Assembly: GCA_023666425.1 (NCBI GenBank)
Contig: JAMPCA010000010.1
Location: 1-62,439 of the forward strand
DNA from: Muribaculaceae bacterium
GTDB taxonomy: Bacteria > Bacillota > Clostridia > Lachnospirales > Lachnospiraceae
Reading direction: 5' to 3'
Length of the DNA: 62,439 bases
This document shows positions 53,450-62,439 of this stretch, in pieces. Numbering within the stretch: the first letter of the stretch is position 1; every line of letters starts with the position of its first letter. The notes beneath the pieces were generated by a model. That model worked only from the letters and a program-made list of their open reading frames with translations, searched no databases and was not told the DNA's origin. Position numbers and translations under genes: made by a program.

Positions 53450-55414
53450 CTACCTTTTTCCTCTCTTTTTCTTTTTGCTCTTTTTCGGCTTATTTACCGT
53501 AGTTCCCTTGTCTGTCCCGCTCTTTGCCGTCTGCCCCACGCTCTTTTCCGGGACGGGCGCCGGCTTTTCGGGCGCAGGCTTTTCCTCCGCCGGCTTTTCT
53601 TCTACTGTCTCTTCCACAGCCTGGAATGTAATTCCCTGCTCCTTTGTCACGATCCGGTTCACAGCCATGCCAAGTCCCAGCATAACCCAGAATGCCGGAG
53701 CCGTGTTGACATTCGAGTCATTGACTAAGGAGACAATCACATAAGTAACGGTTCCCAGCAGGATTCCGAAGCCGACCAGCGTGATGCCCTGCTTCAAATC
53801 CGCTCTCCGGTAGATTTTTACCGACTGTATGAAATACCACAGGTAAAAGCCCATCAGGCACAGCAGCGCAGGCAGGCCGTTTTCCACCCATTGCTGCATC
53901 GGCCAGCAGTGCGCCTTCACATCGTAGGTGCCCACTCCCCACCGGTAAACCCGGAAAATGTAATCGTTCTGCGGATATGCCAGCATATAATTTCCGGCTC
54001 CAGCCCCAAAAATTAAATAACGTTTAAACAATGGGATTGTTCTGTTCCAAATCGGCCCGCGCCCGGAAAACGCTTCATCATAGAACAGCTCCGCCGAGGG
54101 AATGTCCTGCATCTTGACGTATTTCCCCATGGGGTTCACATAATAGTAGGTGCCGTCGATCTGGTTGGTAAAATACCACGTCCGCCCGTCAATCGTCACC
54201 CCGATGCCGTAGTAATCACCGAAATTCACCGGCTGCATCGAGCAATTTCCATAAGAGGTATCGTCCAGCACGCAGGTAAAAGTTCCGTCCTCCGTCATCG
54301 TATAATTCAGCAGATTTCCGCTCTCATCCCGGGCGGCGATCACAATCCCCCCCACCTCGGCGTCCATCTGGTAGGAAATCTCCAGCTTTTTATCCGGCAG
54401 GGTAAATACGACGGATTCATCCAGCGTATCTATATCCTTCAAAAAGAAACCCTCCGCCCAGTGCGACGTTCCCAAATATCTTGTCCGAAGCGCAATTCCC
54501 TTCGGCGTGACAAACAATGCGGCAATGACTGCAACCAGCACGGCTGCACCGGCCGCAAGCCCAATCCAAAAAGGCTTCTTCCCCTTCCGGCTCAGCAAAA
54601 TGTAAAAGCAGACCACAGCTGTGCCAAAAAAGGCGGGGTATGCAGACGATGCGCCCGATCCCACGAGGCAGACCGCAAACATAATAAAGGCCAGCAGATA
54701 GAGGAACTTCTGCCACCATTTCTTTGCGACAAAAAACATGGTTATCAGTACCGGAATCAAAATGCCATAGAAAAACGAAAGAAAATCCACATTATAAAGC
54801 GTCGTGTACACGGTGCGTTCACCAAAGTGAAACGACACGGTATCCATCCTATCCCATGCGGAAGGGTTCAAAATCAGTTTCTTACCGATCGTGGTCTTAA
54901 AAAAGTCCCGGCCGAAATACTGGAACACGCCAATCAGCGTCACCAGCAGCACGCCTATGCCTGACCAGTGCAGGACAGTATATACCTGCCCTTCCTTCTG
55001 CACACAGTGATAGGTGTAATAGCAGAACATCACATAGGATAAGACCACCCACACGGACTCAAACATCTCATATCCGCCCCGAAAAGCGTACTCCCGGTAC
55101 CTGGAAAACAGGCCGGACATAAATACCAGCGCCGCATAGGAGAAAAGCAGATAGAGCATCGGCTCAAAGGACAGCTTTTTTCTTTTGCTGTAGGAATATA
55201 CCAGAACCAGCAGCATCACTGCCCCCAGCAGCATGATGGCAAAGGATTTGTACGCCAGAAAGAAATCATTGCAGACCTCCGAGGCATTCGGAAACCAGTC
55301 AAACTCACTCAGATGGGTGTGATACTCGTACTGGTGCACCAGCAGGGGCACAAACCCAAGCGCAAGAATAACCGGGATAAGCATCTTGTTCGTTGTTTTT
55401 GCTGAAGTACTCAA
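53450..55414 (-). CDS. O-antigen ligase/polymerase-like membrane protein
   Basis: 654 residues with about twelve membrane helices in an N-terminal block (15-290) and a C-terminal group, separated by an outside domain of about 170 residues rich in Tyr and Gly (about 315-485). The segment FGAGAGNYMLAYPQNDYIFR followed by AHCWPMQQWVENGLPALLCL is the O-antigen-ligase (Wzy_C) type pattern. A Pro/Glu/Lys-rich cytoplasmic tail ends in KPKKSKKKKRGKR. It likely polymerises or transfers surface glycan. Confidence 0.8.
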   Translation of the reverse strand: MSTSAKTTNKMLIPVILALGFVPLLVHQYEYHTHLSEFDWFPNASEVCNDFFLAYKSFAIMLLGAVMLLVLVYSYSKRKKLSFEPMLYLLFSYAALVFMSGLFSRYREYAFRGGYEMFESVWVVLSYVMFCYYTYHCVQKEGQVYTVLHWSGIGVLLVTLIGVFQYFGRDFFKTTIGKKLILNPSAWDRMDTVSFHFGERTVYTTLYNVDFLSFFYGILIPVLITMFFVAKKWWQKFLYLLAFIMFAVCLVGSGASSAYPAFFGTAVVCFYILLSRKGKKPFWIGLAAGAAVLVAVIAALFVTPKGIALRTRYLGTSHWAEGFFLKDIDTLDESVVFTLPDKKLEISYQMDAEVGGIVIAARDESGNLLNYTMTEDGTFTCVLDDTSYGNCSMQPVNFGDYYGIGVTIDGRTWYFTNQIDGTYYYVNPMGKYVKMQDIPSAELFYDEAFSGRGPIWNRTIPLFKRYLIFGAGAGNYMLAYPQNDYIFRVYRWGVGTYDVKAHCWPMQQWVENGLPALLCLMGFYLWYFIQSVKIYRRADLKQGITLVGFGILLGTVTYVIVSLVNDSNVNTAPAFWVMLGLGMAVNRIVTKEQGITFQAVEETVEEKPAEEKPAPEKPAPVPEKSVGQTAKSGTDKGTTVNKPKKSKKKKRGKR

Positions 55415-55498
55415 GACCTGTAACCTCTCTTTATCTCATAATCAAAGCCTATCATACCATGTTTCTTATAAAAACACAAATATAAAATACGGCATACC

Positions 55499-56509
55499 CT
55501 ACAGCAGCGGAACTCCGCGCTCCCCGCACAGTTGTACGGTCTCCTCAGGCCAGAGGGAGCTCTGCACCTCCCCGATATGAGCCTTGCGCAGGAAAAACAT
55601 ACAGATTCTGGACTGCCCGATTCCGCCGCCGATGGTATAGGGCAGCTGTTCTTCAAGCACCGCCTTCTGAAATGGCAGCTCCTCCCGCTCCGGGCATCCT
55701 GCCTGCTCCAGCTGGCTGTGCAGGGACTCTTTATCCACCCGGATACCCATGGAGGACAGCTCCAGCGCAATATCCAGCACGGAATAATACACCAGAATAT
55801 CCGCATTCAGATTCCAGTCGTCATAGTCCGGGGCACGGCCGTCATGGGGCTTTCCATCTCCCAGCGCCCCGCCGATCTGCATCACGCACACCGCCCCCTT
55901 CTCTTTTGCTATGTAATACTCCCGCTCCTTCGGCGTGCTGTCCGGGTACATCGCCTCCAACTCTGACGTCGTCACAAAAAAGATTTCTTTGGGCAGGCTC
56001 AGCTCCACATAATCATACTGGATCGCCACATACTGCTCGGTCTTTCTCAGGCACTTGTAAACCGTGCAAACGACCTCCTTCAAATACTCAAGGTTGCGGT
56101 TCTCCTTACAGATAATCTTCTCCCAGTCCCACTGATCCACAAAAATGGAATGAATATTGTCCGTGTCCTCATCGCGCCGGATGGCGTTCATATCCGTATA
56201 CAGCCCCTCTCCCTCGGAAAAGCCGTACTTTTTTAATGCATAGCGCTTCCACTTGGCAAGAGAATGCACCACCTCTGCGGGTCTCTCTCCCTGCTCCCGG
56301 ATGCCGAAGGACACCGGACGCTCGTAACCATTCAGGTTATCGTTCAGCCCCGTCGCCGGATCCACAAAAAGCGGCGCCGAAACACGCTGCAAATGCAGGC
56401 GCTGTGCCAGCATACCCTGAAAAAAATCCTTGACCAGCTTAATCGCCACCTGCGTGTCATGCAGATTCAGCTCAGGTGAATAATCCTTGGGAATAAACAA
56501 TTTTTCCAT
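55499..56509 (-). CDS. asnA: Aspartate--ammonia ligase
   Basis: 336 residues of the AsnA family (class II aminoacyl-tRNA-synthetase-like): DTQVAIKLVKDFFQGMLAQR, VSAPLFVDPATGLNDNLNGY, VHSLAKWKRYALKKYGF and the C-terminal YTIGGGIGQSRICMFFLRKA motif 3. It makes asparagine from aspartate, ammonia and ATP. GAGGAG before the ATG at 56509 sets the start. It lies between polysaccharide genes but is probably a housekeeping gene. Confidence 0.95.
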   Translation of the reverse strand: MEKLFIPKDYSPELNLHDTQVAIKLVKDFFQGMLAQRLHLQRVSAPLFVDPATGLNDNLNGYERPVSFGIREQGERPAEVVHSLAKWKRYALKKYGFSEGEGLYTDMNAIRRDEDTDNIHSIFVDQWDWEKIICKENRNLEYLKEVVCTVYKCLRKTEQYVAIQYDYVELSLPKEIFFVTTSELEAMYPDSTPKEREYYIAKEKGAVCVMQIGGALGDGKPHDGRAPDYDDWNLNADILVYYSVLDIALELSSMGIRVDKESLHSQLEQAGCPEREELPFQKAVLEEQLPYTIGGGIGQSRICMFFLRKAHIGEVQSSLWPEETVQLCGERGVPLL

Positions 56510-56541
56510 ATGCTCCTCTTTTCTATATATGATGCAAATCC

Positions 56542-58443
56542 TTAATATGCCGCCGGGCTCTCCGCCGCGGAGGAATTCTGCGCCTGATAGGACGGTACAA
56601 TCCTCTGCACCGCACACTTCATATCCGCGTCGTCCGCGTAGGCAAGCTCCTTGAGCCTCATCAGCCCCGCAAAAAACTCCTCGTCATTGTACTCGATCGG
56701 CTTTCCGATAAAAATACGGTCATTTGCGGTCTTTAGCAGGCCTTCCTCCTCTTTCAGGCACTCCTCAAACATTTTTTCACCGGGTCTTAGACCAGTATAC
56801 ACAATGGGTATATCCACGTCCGGTTCGTAGCCGGAAAGCTTGATCAGATTTCTCGCCATATCGTCGATTCTGACCGGCTCGCCCATATCCAGAACAAATA
56901 TCTCTCCGCCCCTGGCATAAGCGCCCGCCTGCAGAACCAGCGAGACAGCCTCCGGTATGGTCATAAAATAGCGGATGATGTTCTTGTCCGTCACAGTCAC
57001 CGGCCCTCCATCTGCAATCTGCTTTTTGAAAAGCGGGATCACCGACCCATTGCTGCCGAGCACGTTTCCAAAACGAACCGCCACATAGCGGGTGTTCGCA
57101 TACTGTCTGTCCATGCCCTGAATAATCATCTCGCAGATCCGCTTCGAGGCTCCCATGATATTCGTGGGATTCACCGCCTTGTCTGTGGAAATCAGAACCA
57201 TAATTGCCGCGCCATACTCTCCTGCCGCCCGGGCAACATTCATCGTCCCAAACACATTGTTCTTGATTGCCTCGTTCGGGCTGTCCTCCATCAGCGGCAC
57301 ATGCTTGTGCGCGGCCGCATGAAAAACAACATCCGGCTGATACGCCTCAAAGATGGAATTCACGCGGTGGGTATTCCGCACGGAGCCAATCAGTACCGCC
57401 AGCGCAAGCTCCGGGAACCGGCGCCTGAGCTCCTGCTGCAGATCGTAAGTCGTATTCTCGTAGATATCCAGAATAATCAGCTGCTTTGGCTTATGCTGTG
57501 CGATCTGGCGGCAAAGCTCGCTGCCAATCGAGCCTCCGCCTCCCGTCACAAGCACAACCTTGTTCGTCAAAAAGCCCATGACCTCGTCCAGATTGGTATG
57601 TACCGGCTCTCTTCCCAGCAGATCCTCAATCTCGACGTCGCGGAAATGCGATACGGTCACCTCATCGTTGACAATCTGCGTCACGCTCGGCAATATGCGC
57701 AGCTTGCATCCGGTATTTTTACAGATCTCGAGGATTTCTTTTTTCCTTGTGCTGGAAACATTCGGCATCGCGATGAAAATCTCCTGCACATCGTACTTTC
57801 CCACCGCCCAGATAATCTTACTGTCATTTCCGACCACCGGAACTCCCAGTATCTGGCTGCCAATCTTGCGCGGATCCGCATCGATGACGCATACCGCACG
57901 GTTACGGATATGGCTGCTGTTTTTCATGTCCTTGATCAGAGACGCTGCCGTGCTTCCGGCGCCAACGACCATCGTGGGAACCAGGCTGCCGCTCTGCCCC
58001 ACAAAAATGGAATTCCGCACGACCCGCATCCCTCTATAAAAAAAGCGGCTCACCGAAACCAGCATCAGCAGGAAAAACCAGTACAGCACATAGTACGAGC
58101 GCGGCATACTCCAGTTAAACATATGCATCCCCACGCTCTGCGAGGCCGCCGCCAGCGTACAGGCAATCACAACGTTCAGCATCTCCTGCACACTGGCATA
58201 CTTCCACAAGCTGCTGTACAGCTTCATCACACAAAAGATGATAACTGTAGCCAGTACATTGATCAGTGTATAATGCACTGCGGTTTCTACATATTTTACA
58301 TCCACCTTCTGAAAGGAAAACTCAAACCGAGTCCATAAAGCTAAAAATTCTGCCAGACACACAGCCAGAATGTCGTAGATTATCAGAAGCGTCACCCTGA
58401 TTCCTTTGCTGCTATATTGAAACTTATCCTTTGCGCTATCCAT
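56542..58443 (-). CDS. FlaA1/CapD-type NDP-sugar 4,6-dehydratase
   Basis: 633 residues. Four membrane helices (about 15-110), a CoA-binding-like Rossmann domain (about 140-260), and an extended SDR catalytic domain: VVLVTGGGGSIGSELCRQIA (NAD binding, about 290), STDKAVNPTNIMGASKR (catalytic Asp/Lys pattern) and VRFGNVLGSNGSVIPLF. This is the layout of PglF/FlaA1/CapD enzymes that convert UDP-GlcNAc to a 4-keto-6-deoxy sugar for surface glycans. It leads the polysaccharide gene run. Confidence 0.9.
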   Translation of the reverse strand: MDSAKDKFQYSSKGIRVTLLIIYDILAVCLAEFLALWTRFEFSFQKVDVKYVETAVHYTLINVLATVIIFCVMKLYSSLWKYASVQEMLNVVIACTLAAASQSVGMHMFNWSMPRSYYVLYWFFLLMLVSVSRFFYRGMRVVRNSIFVGQSGSLVPTMVVGAGSTAASLIKDMKNSSHIRNRAVCVIDADPRKIGSQILGVPVVGNDSKIIWAVGKYDVQEIFIAMPNVSSTRKKEILEICKNTGCKLRILPSVTQIVNDEVTVSHFRDVEIEDLLGREPVHTNLDEVMGFLTNKVVLVTGGGGSIGSELCRQIAQHKPKQLIILDIYENTTYDLQQELRRRFPELALAVLIGSVRNTHRVNSIFEAYQPDVVFHAAAHKHVPLMEDSPNEAIKNNVFGTMNVARAAGEYGAAIMVLISTDKAVNPTNIMGASKRICEMIIQGMDRQYANTRYVAVRFGNVLGSNGSVIPLFKKQIADGGPVTVTDKNIIRYFMTIPEAVSLVLQAGAYARGGEIFVLDMGEPVRIDDMARNLIKLSGYEPDVDIPIVYTGLRPGEKMFEECLKEEEGLLKTANDRIFIGKPIEYNDEEFFAGLMRLKELAYADDADMKCAVQRIVPSYQAQNSSAAESPAAY

Positions 58444-58476
58444 CCTTCGTTTCTTCCTTAATTATAATTATGGCTT

Positions 58477-58505
58477 ATTCTACACCATTTTGTCTCAATT
58501 GTCCA
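58477..58505 (-). promoter_or_regulatory. Promoter of polysaccharide gene run
   Basis: Minus strand: -35 TGGACA (58500-58505), 17 bases, -10 TAGAAT (58477-58482). Confidence 0.6.
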
Positions 58506-58777
58506 TATCTGCATGTACTGCTTTTTGTTTCCAAGGCTGGAGATATCTTCTTGTTACTTGTGTGTTACTTGTTTTCCGGTCAAAAAGTTCACAAAGTTAT
58601 CACACAATTTTTATTTTTCCTTTGTCTGTGCCCGATTATATGCGCCTTCCGGCGGGCGGCTCTTTTGCCTATTATCTGCTGCTTATTTGTATCCTGCGTG
58701 TTACTTGTCCCCCTGCTTTTTACGAAAAATCCACCCTCCCGCCGCTGTGAAACCGCTGAAAATACGGGCTTTCCTGA
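58506..58777. other. Gene-free stretch
   Basis: No gene, terminator or clear plus-strand promoter is seen between the minus-strand promoter and the truncated surface-protein frame. The sequence is T-rich and unlike the coding sequence to its right. Confidence 0.5.
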
Positions 58778-60913
58778 CTCCATTGCCTCACACAATATCT
58801 GTTCAAGGTAACTGCGAAGAAAAATAAGAAGAGTGTAAGCAAGACCCTGACACTGACCGCAAAGGTTGTGAACGCTTCTGTAAAGGCGGATGTGCCGGAG
58901 ACCATGGTAGTGAACGAGGAGAAGACCCTTACAAAGAGCGGCGCTCCTTCCGAGGCTACTGTTACTTACACAAGTGACAAGGCTGACGTTGTTGCTGTTG
59001 ACGGCAGCAAGATCACCGCAAAAAAGGCCGGAGAGGCAAACATCACTGTGACCAGCAGCTACGGCGCAACCAAGACCTACAAGGTAGCTGTCAAGAAGGC
59101 TGCCCTGCAGAGCGTAAGCCAGAAGAAGGCTGCTGAACTTGAGTTCATCTTTGCCGGTGACACCAAGGACATTAAGACATCCGATATCGTAATCACCAAC
59201 ACCTCCACAAAGGTTGTTTTCCCGGTGGCAAGCGTATCTCCTGACAAGAAGGAGCCCACAAAGGTGACCGTGAAGACCTTATCCGGAATGACCGACGGCC
59301 AGACCTATACTGTTGTCTTTGACGGCGTGACCAAGGAGTTTGTTGCAACCGAGAAGGATGTTGCTGACGTGGCAGTCACTCCGCTTCAGATCGACGCCGA
59401 TATGAACGGTACAGAGATTATTGGCCAGACCCTGAGCAAGACCGGCGTTGTCCTTTCAGAGAGCAAGCTTCAGAGCGGCGGGGATTCCAATGTAGAGTTT
59501 ACCGTTACCACAACCGACGGCTGGCAGTCAGGCGACAAGCTGGTTCTTCCGAAGGCTGGGGGCAAGGCAACCGCAAAGATTACCTACCATACCTACAAGT
59601 ATGAGAACGGCAGCGAGGTTGGCGCTATCACAAAGAGCTTTGATATTGTGGCGGCAGACCCGACAGCGGCGACTGTATCCGGCTTTGCCTACACCATTAC
59701 GGACAAGGCACCGACAGACTGGAGCAAGGTAACCCCGAACACCCAGATTCCGGCAGGCGGCTCAAACAAGGTATTCTTCCACTTTACGGATTCCAACGAC
59801 AAGGATGTAACCGGCGATTATACAGTGGAGTCTGCGGACAGCACCATTTTCCTGCTTGGAAATGAAGTTATTACCAGCGGCGTATCCATCGTTGCGATCA
59901 AGGAAGGCACCGCATATGTTACAGTAAAGAAAAATGGTACATTTATTACCTCCCTTCCGGTTACTGTGACGGCTTCTACAAAGCTTGCCAAGATTGAACT
60001 CAGTGCAGGAAGCCTCACCGTATCCAAGGATGCTGCTGGATACAAAACAGTAGAGACCACTGTAAAGGCGAAAGACCAGTACAATAATGATTTCTCTATC
60101 AATACTGGCAACGTAACGGTTGACCGTATCGGAAGCGGCGGAACAGCTCCTGCTGTTGCTCCTGCAAACGATGGCAACAAGGTAAAACTCACATTTGATG
60201 CGGCATTGGCAACAAAAGGCACCTATACCTACAGGGTAACTGTAAAATCCGGTGATCAGACACAGGCAGCGACTGTCAGTGTCACGGTTGTGGAGACGAC
60301 CCAGAGTGTAAGCAATGCAACGGATGTCAGAATCGTTGTTGAGGGTGATACAGACATGGCTATCGGCGATTCCGATAACGGTGAAAAGAAGATGACCGTA
60401 AAACTTGGCGCATACCAGAACGGTGCGTTACTCGGATATGTGGATATTACCACGCTGAAATTCAACAACACGGTCATTGCGACCACAAACGGAGCAATTG
60501 CCCTGACCGAGCAGATTTCCGGTGCATGGATGCCGAAGTATTCCGCAGGAACCTACCAGATTGAGGCTACCGGAACGGTGAACAGCAATTCCAGAACTTA
60601 CAGAACCTATGTTGCAATCAAGGATTCCACACAGAAGGCCAGCGTTACCAAGGTTCTGAATGACGCGAAGTTCTCTTCAGGCTCTGCTGACAACAAGGTT
60701 CTGGGTATAGCCGCAGTCGAAAGCTGCCTGGAGATCAGCTATCTTGGACAGAACAAGTCTCTGGCTGGAAACATAATGATCAAGAATGACGGTGATGTAA
60801 AGGTAGCGGGTAACAGCGTATATGTTGGAACCGCATATGTGAAGATCACAAACGGAGAGGGTGTAAGCTTCTGGGTTGCAGTTGATGTAAACAGAGTATT
60901 CACCAAGAACTAA
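58778..60913 (+). pseudogene. 5'-truncated Big-domain surface protein (silent cassette?)
   Basis: The reading frame is open from 58778 to 60913; protein-like sequence begins about 58805 (KVTAKKNKKSVSKTLTLT). There is no ATG with ribosome site, no signal peptide and no S-layer anchor at its start. It contains bacterial Ig-like Big2-type units (TYTSDKADVVAVDGSKITAK), and the C-terminal half matches the convergent protein at 61028-62439 along its length (LVLPKAGGKATAKITYHTYK against LVLPTVGNKGTAEVTYHTFK). It appears to be the variable part of a surface protein lacking its N-terminus. Read-through from the left is unlikely as that DNA codes on the other strand. Confidence 0.7.
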
Positions 60914-60957
60914 TCCGCGCAATATCATATACGGCAGATGCATCTGTATCCTGCAAA

Positions 60958-60992
60958 AGGAAAAGACGACCATTACGGTCGTCTTTTCTTGT
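60958..60992. terminator. Bidirectional terminator between surface genes
   Basis: An 11-bp stem, AAAAGACGACC (60961-60971) with GGTCGTCTTTT (60978-60988), lies between the two convergent surface-protein genes. Confidence 0.75.
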
Positions 60993-61027
60993 ATTTCAGA
61001 AATACTAAATGGAATCTCTATGAAACA

Positions 61028-62439
61028 TTATCTGGTGAATGTTGTGTTGATAGTTACCGGAACTACATACTTCACGCCATTCACGTTTGTAACAACAACC
61101 TTTACGGTTCCAACGTAAACAGCATTTCCAGCAACCTTTGCACCGCCAGCGTCATTTACAACGATCGGGCTGCCGCCTGTCTTGTACTCTGTGTCGCCAT
61201 AAGAAATTACCACGCACTCATTCAGAATAGCCTGAATATCAGAAACTGATGAGCCGATAGTCTGGGTAGTCACCTTCTTGTTGATCTTTGCAGCTGCAGA
61301 AGCCTGCGTATCCTTTACGGTGAAGCTTCCAGAGAAGGTCTTGCCGTTCGCTGTAGCCTTTACAGTGTAGGTCTTGCCTGCCTCAAGGTTCTTAACAGCC
61401 ATTGCGCTGCCGCTGGTAACAGAAACTGCGTTGATTGTCAGCTCTCCGGCAGCCACATCTGCATAGTCCAGAGAACCGGTAGCTGTTCCGTTTACCTCAT
61501 ATGTGGCACTTCCTACAACACCAACCTGTGCACCCTTATCGTAAGCGACTACCTTTGCGGTAACAGTCTTTCCTGCATTATCAGTAGTTGCGTCATCAGC
61601 GATGGCCAGATCTACTTCGCTTGAAGAAAGAACCAGTCTCAGATCCGTAGCATCTGTTGTAGTTTTGGTGGTTGCAACAACGTTTACAGACAAGGTACGG
61701 GTAACTTTCGCACCGTTCTTCTCCACTTCAAACTTAAGGACATAAGTTCCTGCTGTCTTGCCGTTCGCATCAACAGTTACATTCTTAACGTCAGCGGTAT
61801 TTACTGTCAGATCAGCAGCACCGTTCGGCTTGGTCAGGGAAGTAACAGTTGTCGTAAAGCCTGACATTTCATCCCCGTACTGGTCAACCGCCTTAACCGT
61901 TACAGTCTGGGGAAGACTTACAGCGTTGGAAAGTGTAAGGGAAGATACACCAAGTGTCACATTTGTCAGCTTTCTCTCAGCAGTAATCACTACCGGAAGA
62001 GAGGTAACGATCTTTCCATCCTTCTTTACATTGACATACGCGCTTCCTGCCTTAACTGCCGCAACAGAAATCGCTGTAATCTTGTCAGTCAGATTCTGCT
62101 CCGGAAGAACCAGAACGCTGTCATCACTGGAAACTACGGAATACTGGCTTGTCACATCCGACTTGTTGGAATCTGTAAAGTAGAAGTACGCATTTACAGA
62201 ATCACTTACGGAGAAGGAGTTCTTAAGGGTATCCTTATCCCAGTTCGGAGCGCTGCCGCCGAAGGTGTACTTGAATCCGTCAACCGTTGCCGGAACAGCC
62301 TCAACTGCGGTAATCTCTACCTTCTTGTTGAGTGCGCCGATCTCCTGTGCCTGGTCGTCATACTTGAAAGTATGGTAGGTAACTTCTGCCGTACCCTTGT
62401 TTCCAACGGTCGGGAGAACAAGCTTGTTGCCGTCCACAT
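61028..62439 (-). CDS. Big-domain surface protein, 3' part (runs off window)
   Basis: At least 470 residues of a repetitive, Thr/Val/Lys-rich extracellular protein built from Ig-like units; the frame continues past the right edge, so the start and signal peptide are not seen. It is paralogous to the plus-strand frame at 58778-60913 and converges with it. Both end in related sequence (KVAGNAVYVGTVKV against KVAGNSVYVGTAYV). It is likely the expressed copy of an abundant cell-surface or S-layer-like protein. Confidence 0.75.
   Translation of the reverse strand, partial: VDGNKLVLPTVGNKGTAEVTYHTFKYDDQAQEIGALNKKVEITAVEAVPATVDGFKYTFGGSAPNWDKDTLKNSFSVSDSVNAYFYFTDSNKSDVTSQYSVVSSDDSVLVLPEQNLTDKITAISVAAVKAGSAYVNVKKDGKIVTSLPVVITAERKLTNVTLGVSSLTLSNAVSLPQTVTVKAVDQYGDEMSGFTTTVTSLTKPNGAADLTVNTADVKNVTVDANGKTAGTYVLKFEVEKNGAKVTRTLSVNVVATTKTTTDATDLRLVLSSSEVDLAIADDATTDNAGKTVTAKVVAYDKGAQVGVVGSATYEVNGTATGSLDYADVAAGELTINAVSVTSGSAMAVKNLEAGKTYTVKATANGKTFSGSFTVKDTQASAAAKINKKVTTQTIGSSVSDIQAILNECVVISYGDTEYKTGGSPIVVNDAGGAKVAGNAVYVGTVKVVVTNVNGVKYVVPVTINTTFTR

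Overview
The window looks like a chromosomal segment from a gut-type Lachnospiraceae or related clostridium. This rests on protein character (Spo0A-type C-terminal domain, DUF5721, BcrAD-type activase, GlnS and AsnA of clostridial type, Big-repeat surface proteins), strong GGAGG ribosome sites and a moderately high GC content. I ran no searches, so family names come from recognising motifs in the translations.

Left part (1-9 kb): housekeeping and signalling. It holds a GNAT acetyltransferase, a DegV lipid-binding protein, a DUF5721 protein, a cold-shock protein, a NUDIX hydrolase, a two-gene DNA-repair module (radical SAM plus partner) behind a promoter whose spacer carries a LexA-like box, a secreted Ig-like protein, and an HD-GYP response regulator followed by an HPt protein.

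Centre-left (9.1-34.3 kb): one minus-strand operon of 21 genes encoding a contractile injection system (CIS). It contains sheath, two tube proteins, LysM adaptor, hub, spike, gp25 wedge, two large baseplate proteins, a gpI-like protein, a DUF4255/Pvc16-type cap, an AAA+ ATPase, a DUF4157 protein and a candidate cargo. Three membrane proteins are embedded in it: a single-pass MORN-repeat protein, a single-pass protein with a large cytoplasmic domain, and a HAMP receptor ending in a degenerate class III cyclase domain. No PAAR tip, long tape measure or classical fibre gene is visible. Upstream sits a large STAND/SARP-type regulator; between it and the sheath gene lie two 8-bp direct repeats exactly 11 bp apart, the geometry of SARP operators. 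This is the most unusual system in the window.

Centre-right (34.5-46.7 kb): tmcAL, aroB, rnhA, a DUF2225 protein, glnS, a rhomboid-like membrane protein, a 1,417-residue dehydratase-activase-type protein and an orphan tyrosine recombinase.

Signalling island (46.8-51.9 kb): a small unknown protein, a receiver/Spo0A_C regulator, a GHKL histidine kinase, a 550-bp intergenic region with a short peptide ORF, degenerate repeats and a strong hairpin, a LytTR regulator whose receiver lacks the phospho-acceptor Asp, and two paralogous XRE repressors. Two promoters here share the same tandem 8-bp boxes at the same distance from the -35.

Right part (51.9-62.4 kb): envelope polysaccharide genes (Wzz-like, O-antigen-ligase-like, asnA in between, FlaA1/CapD-type dehydratase), then two convergent paralogous surface proteins. 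The first lacks any start codon, ribosome site or signal peptide and looks like a silent cassette; the second runs off the right edge. Together they suggest surface antigen switching by inversion or gene conversion.
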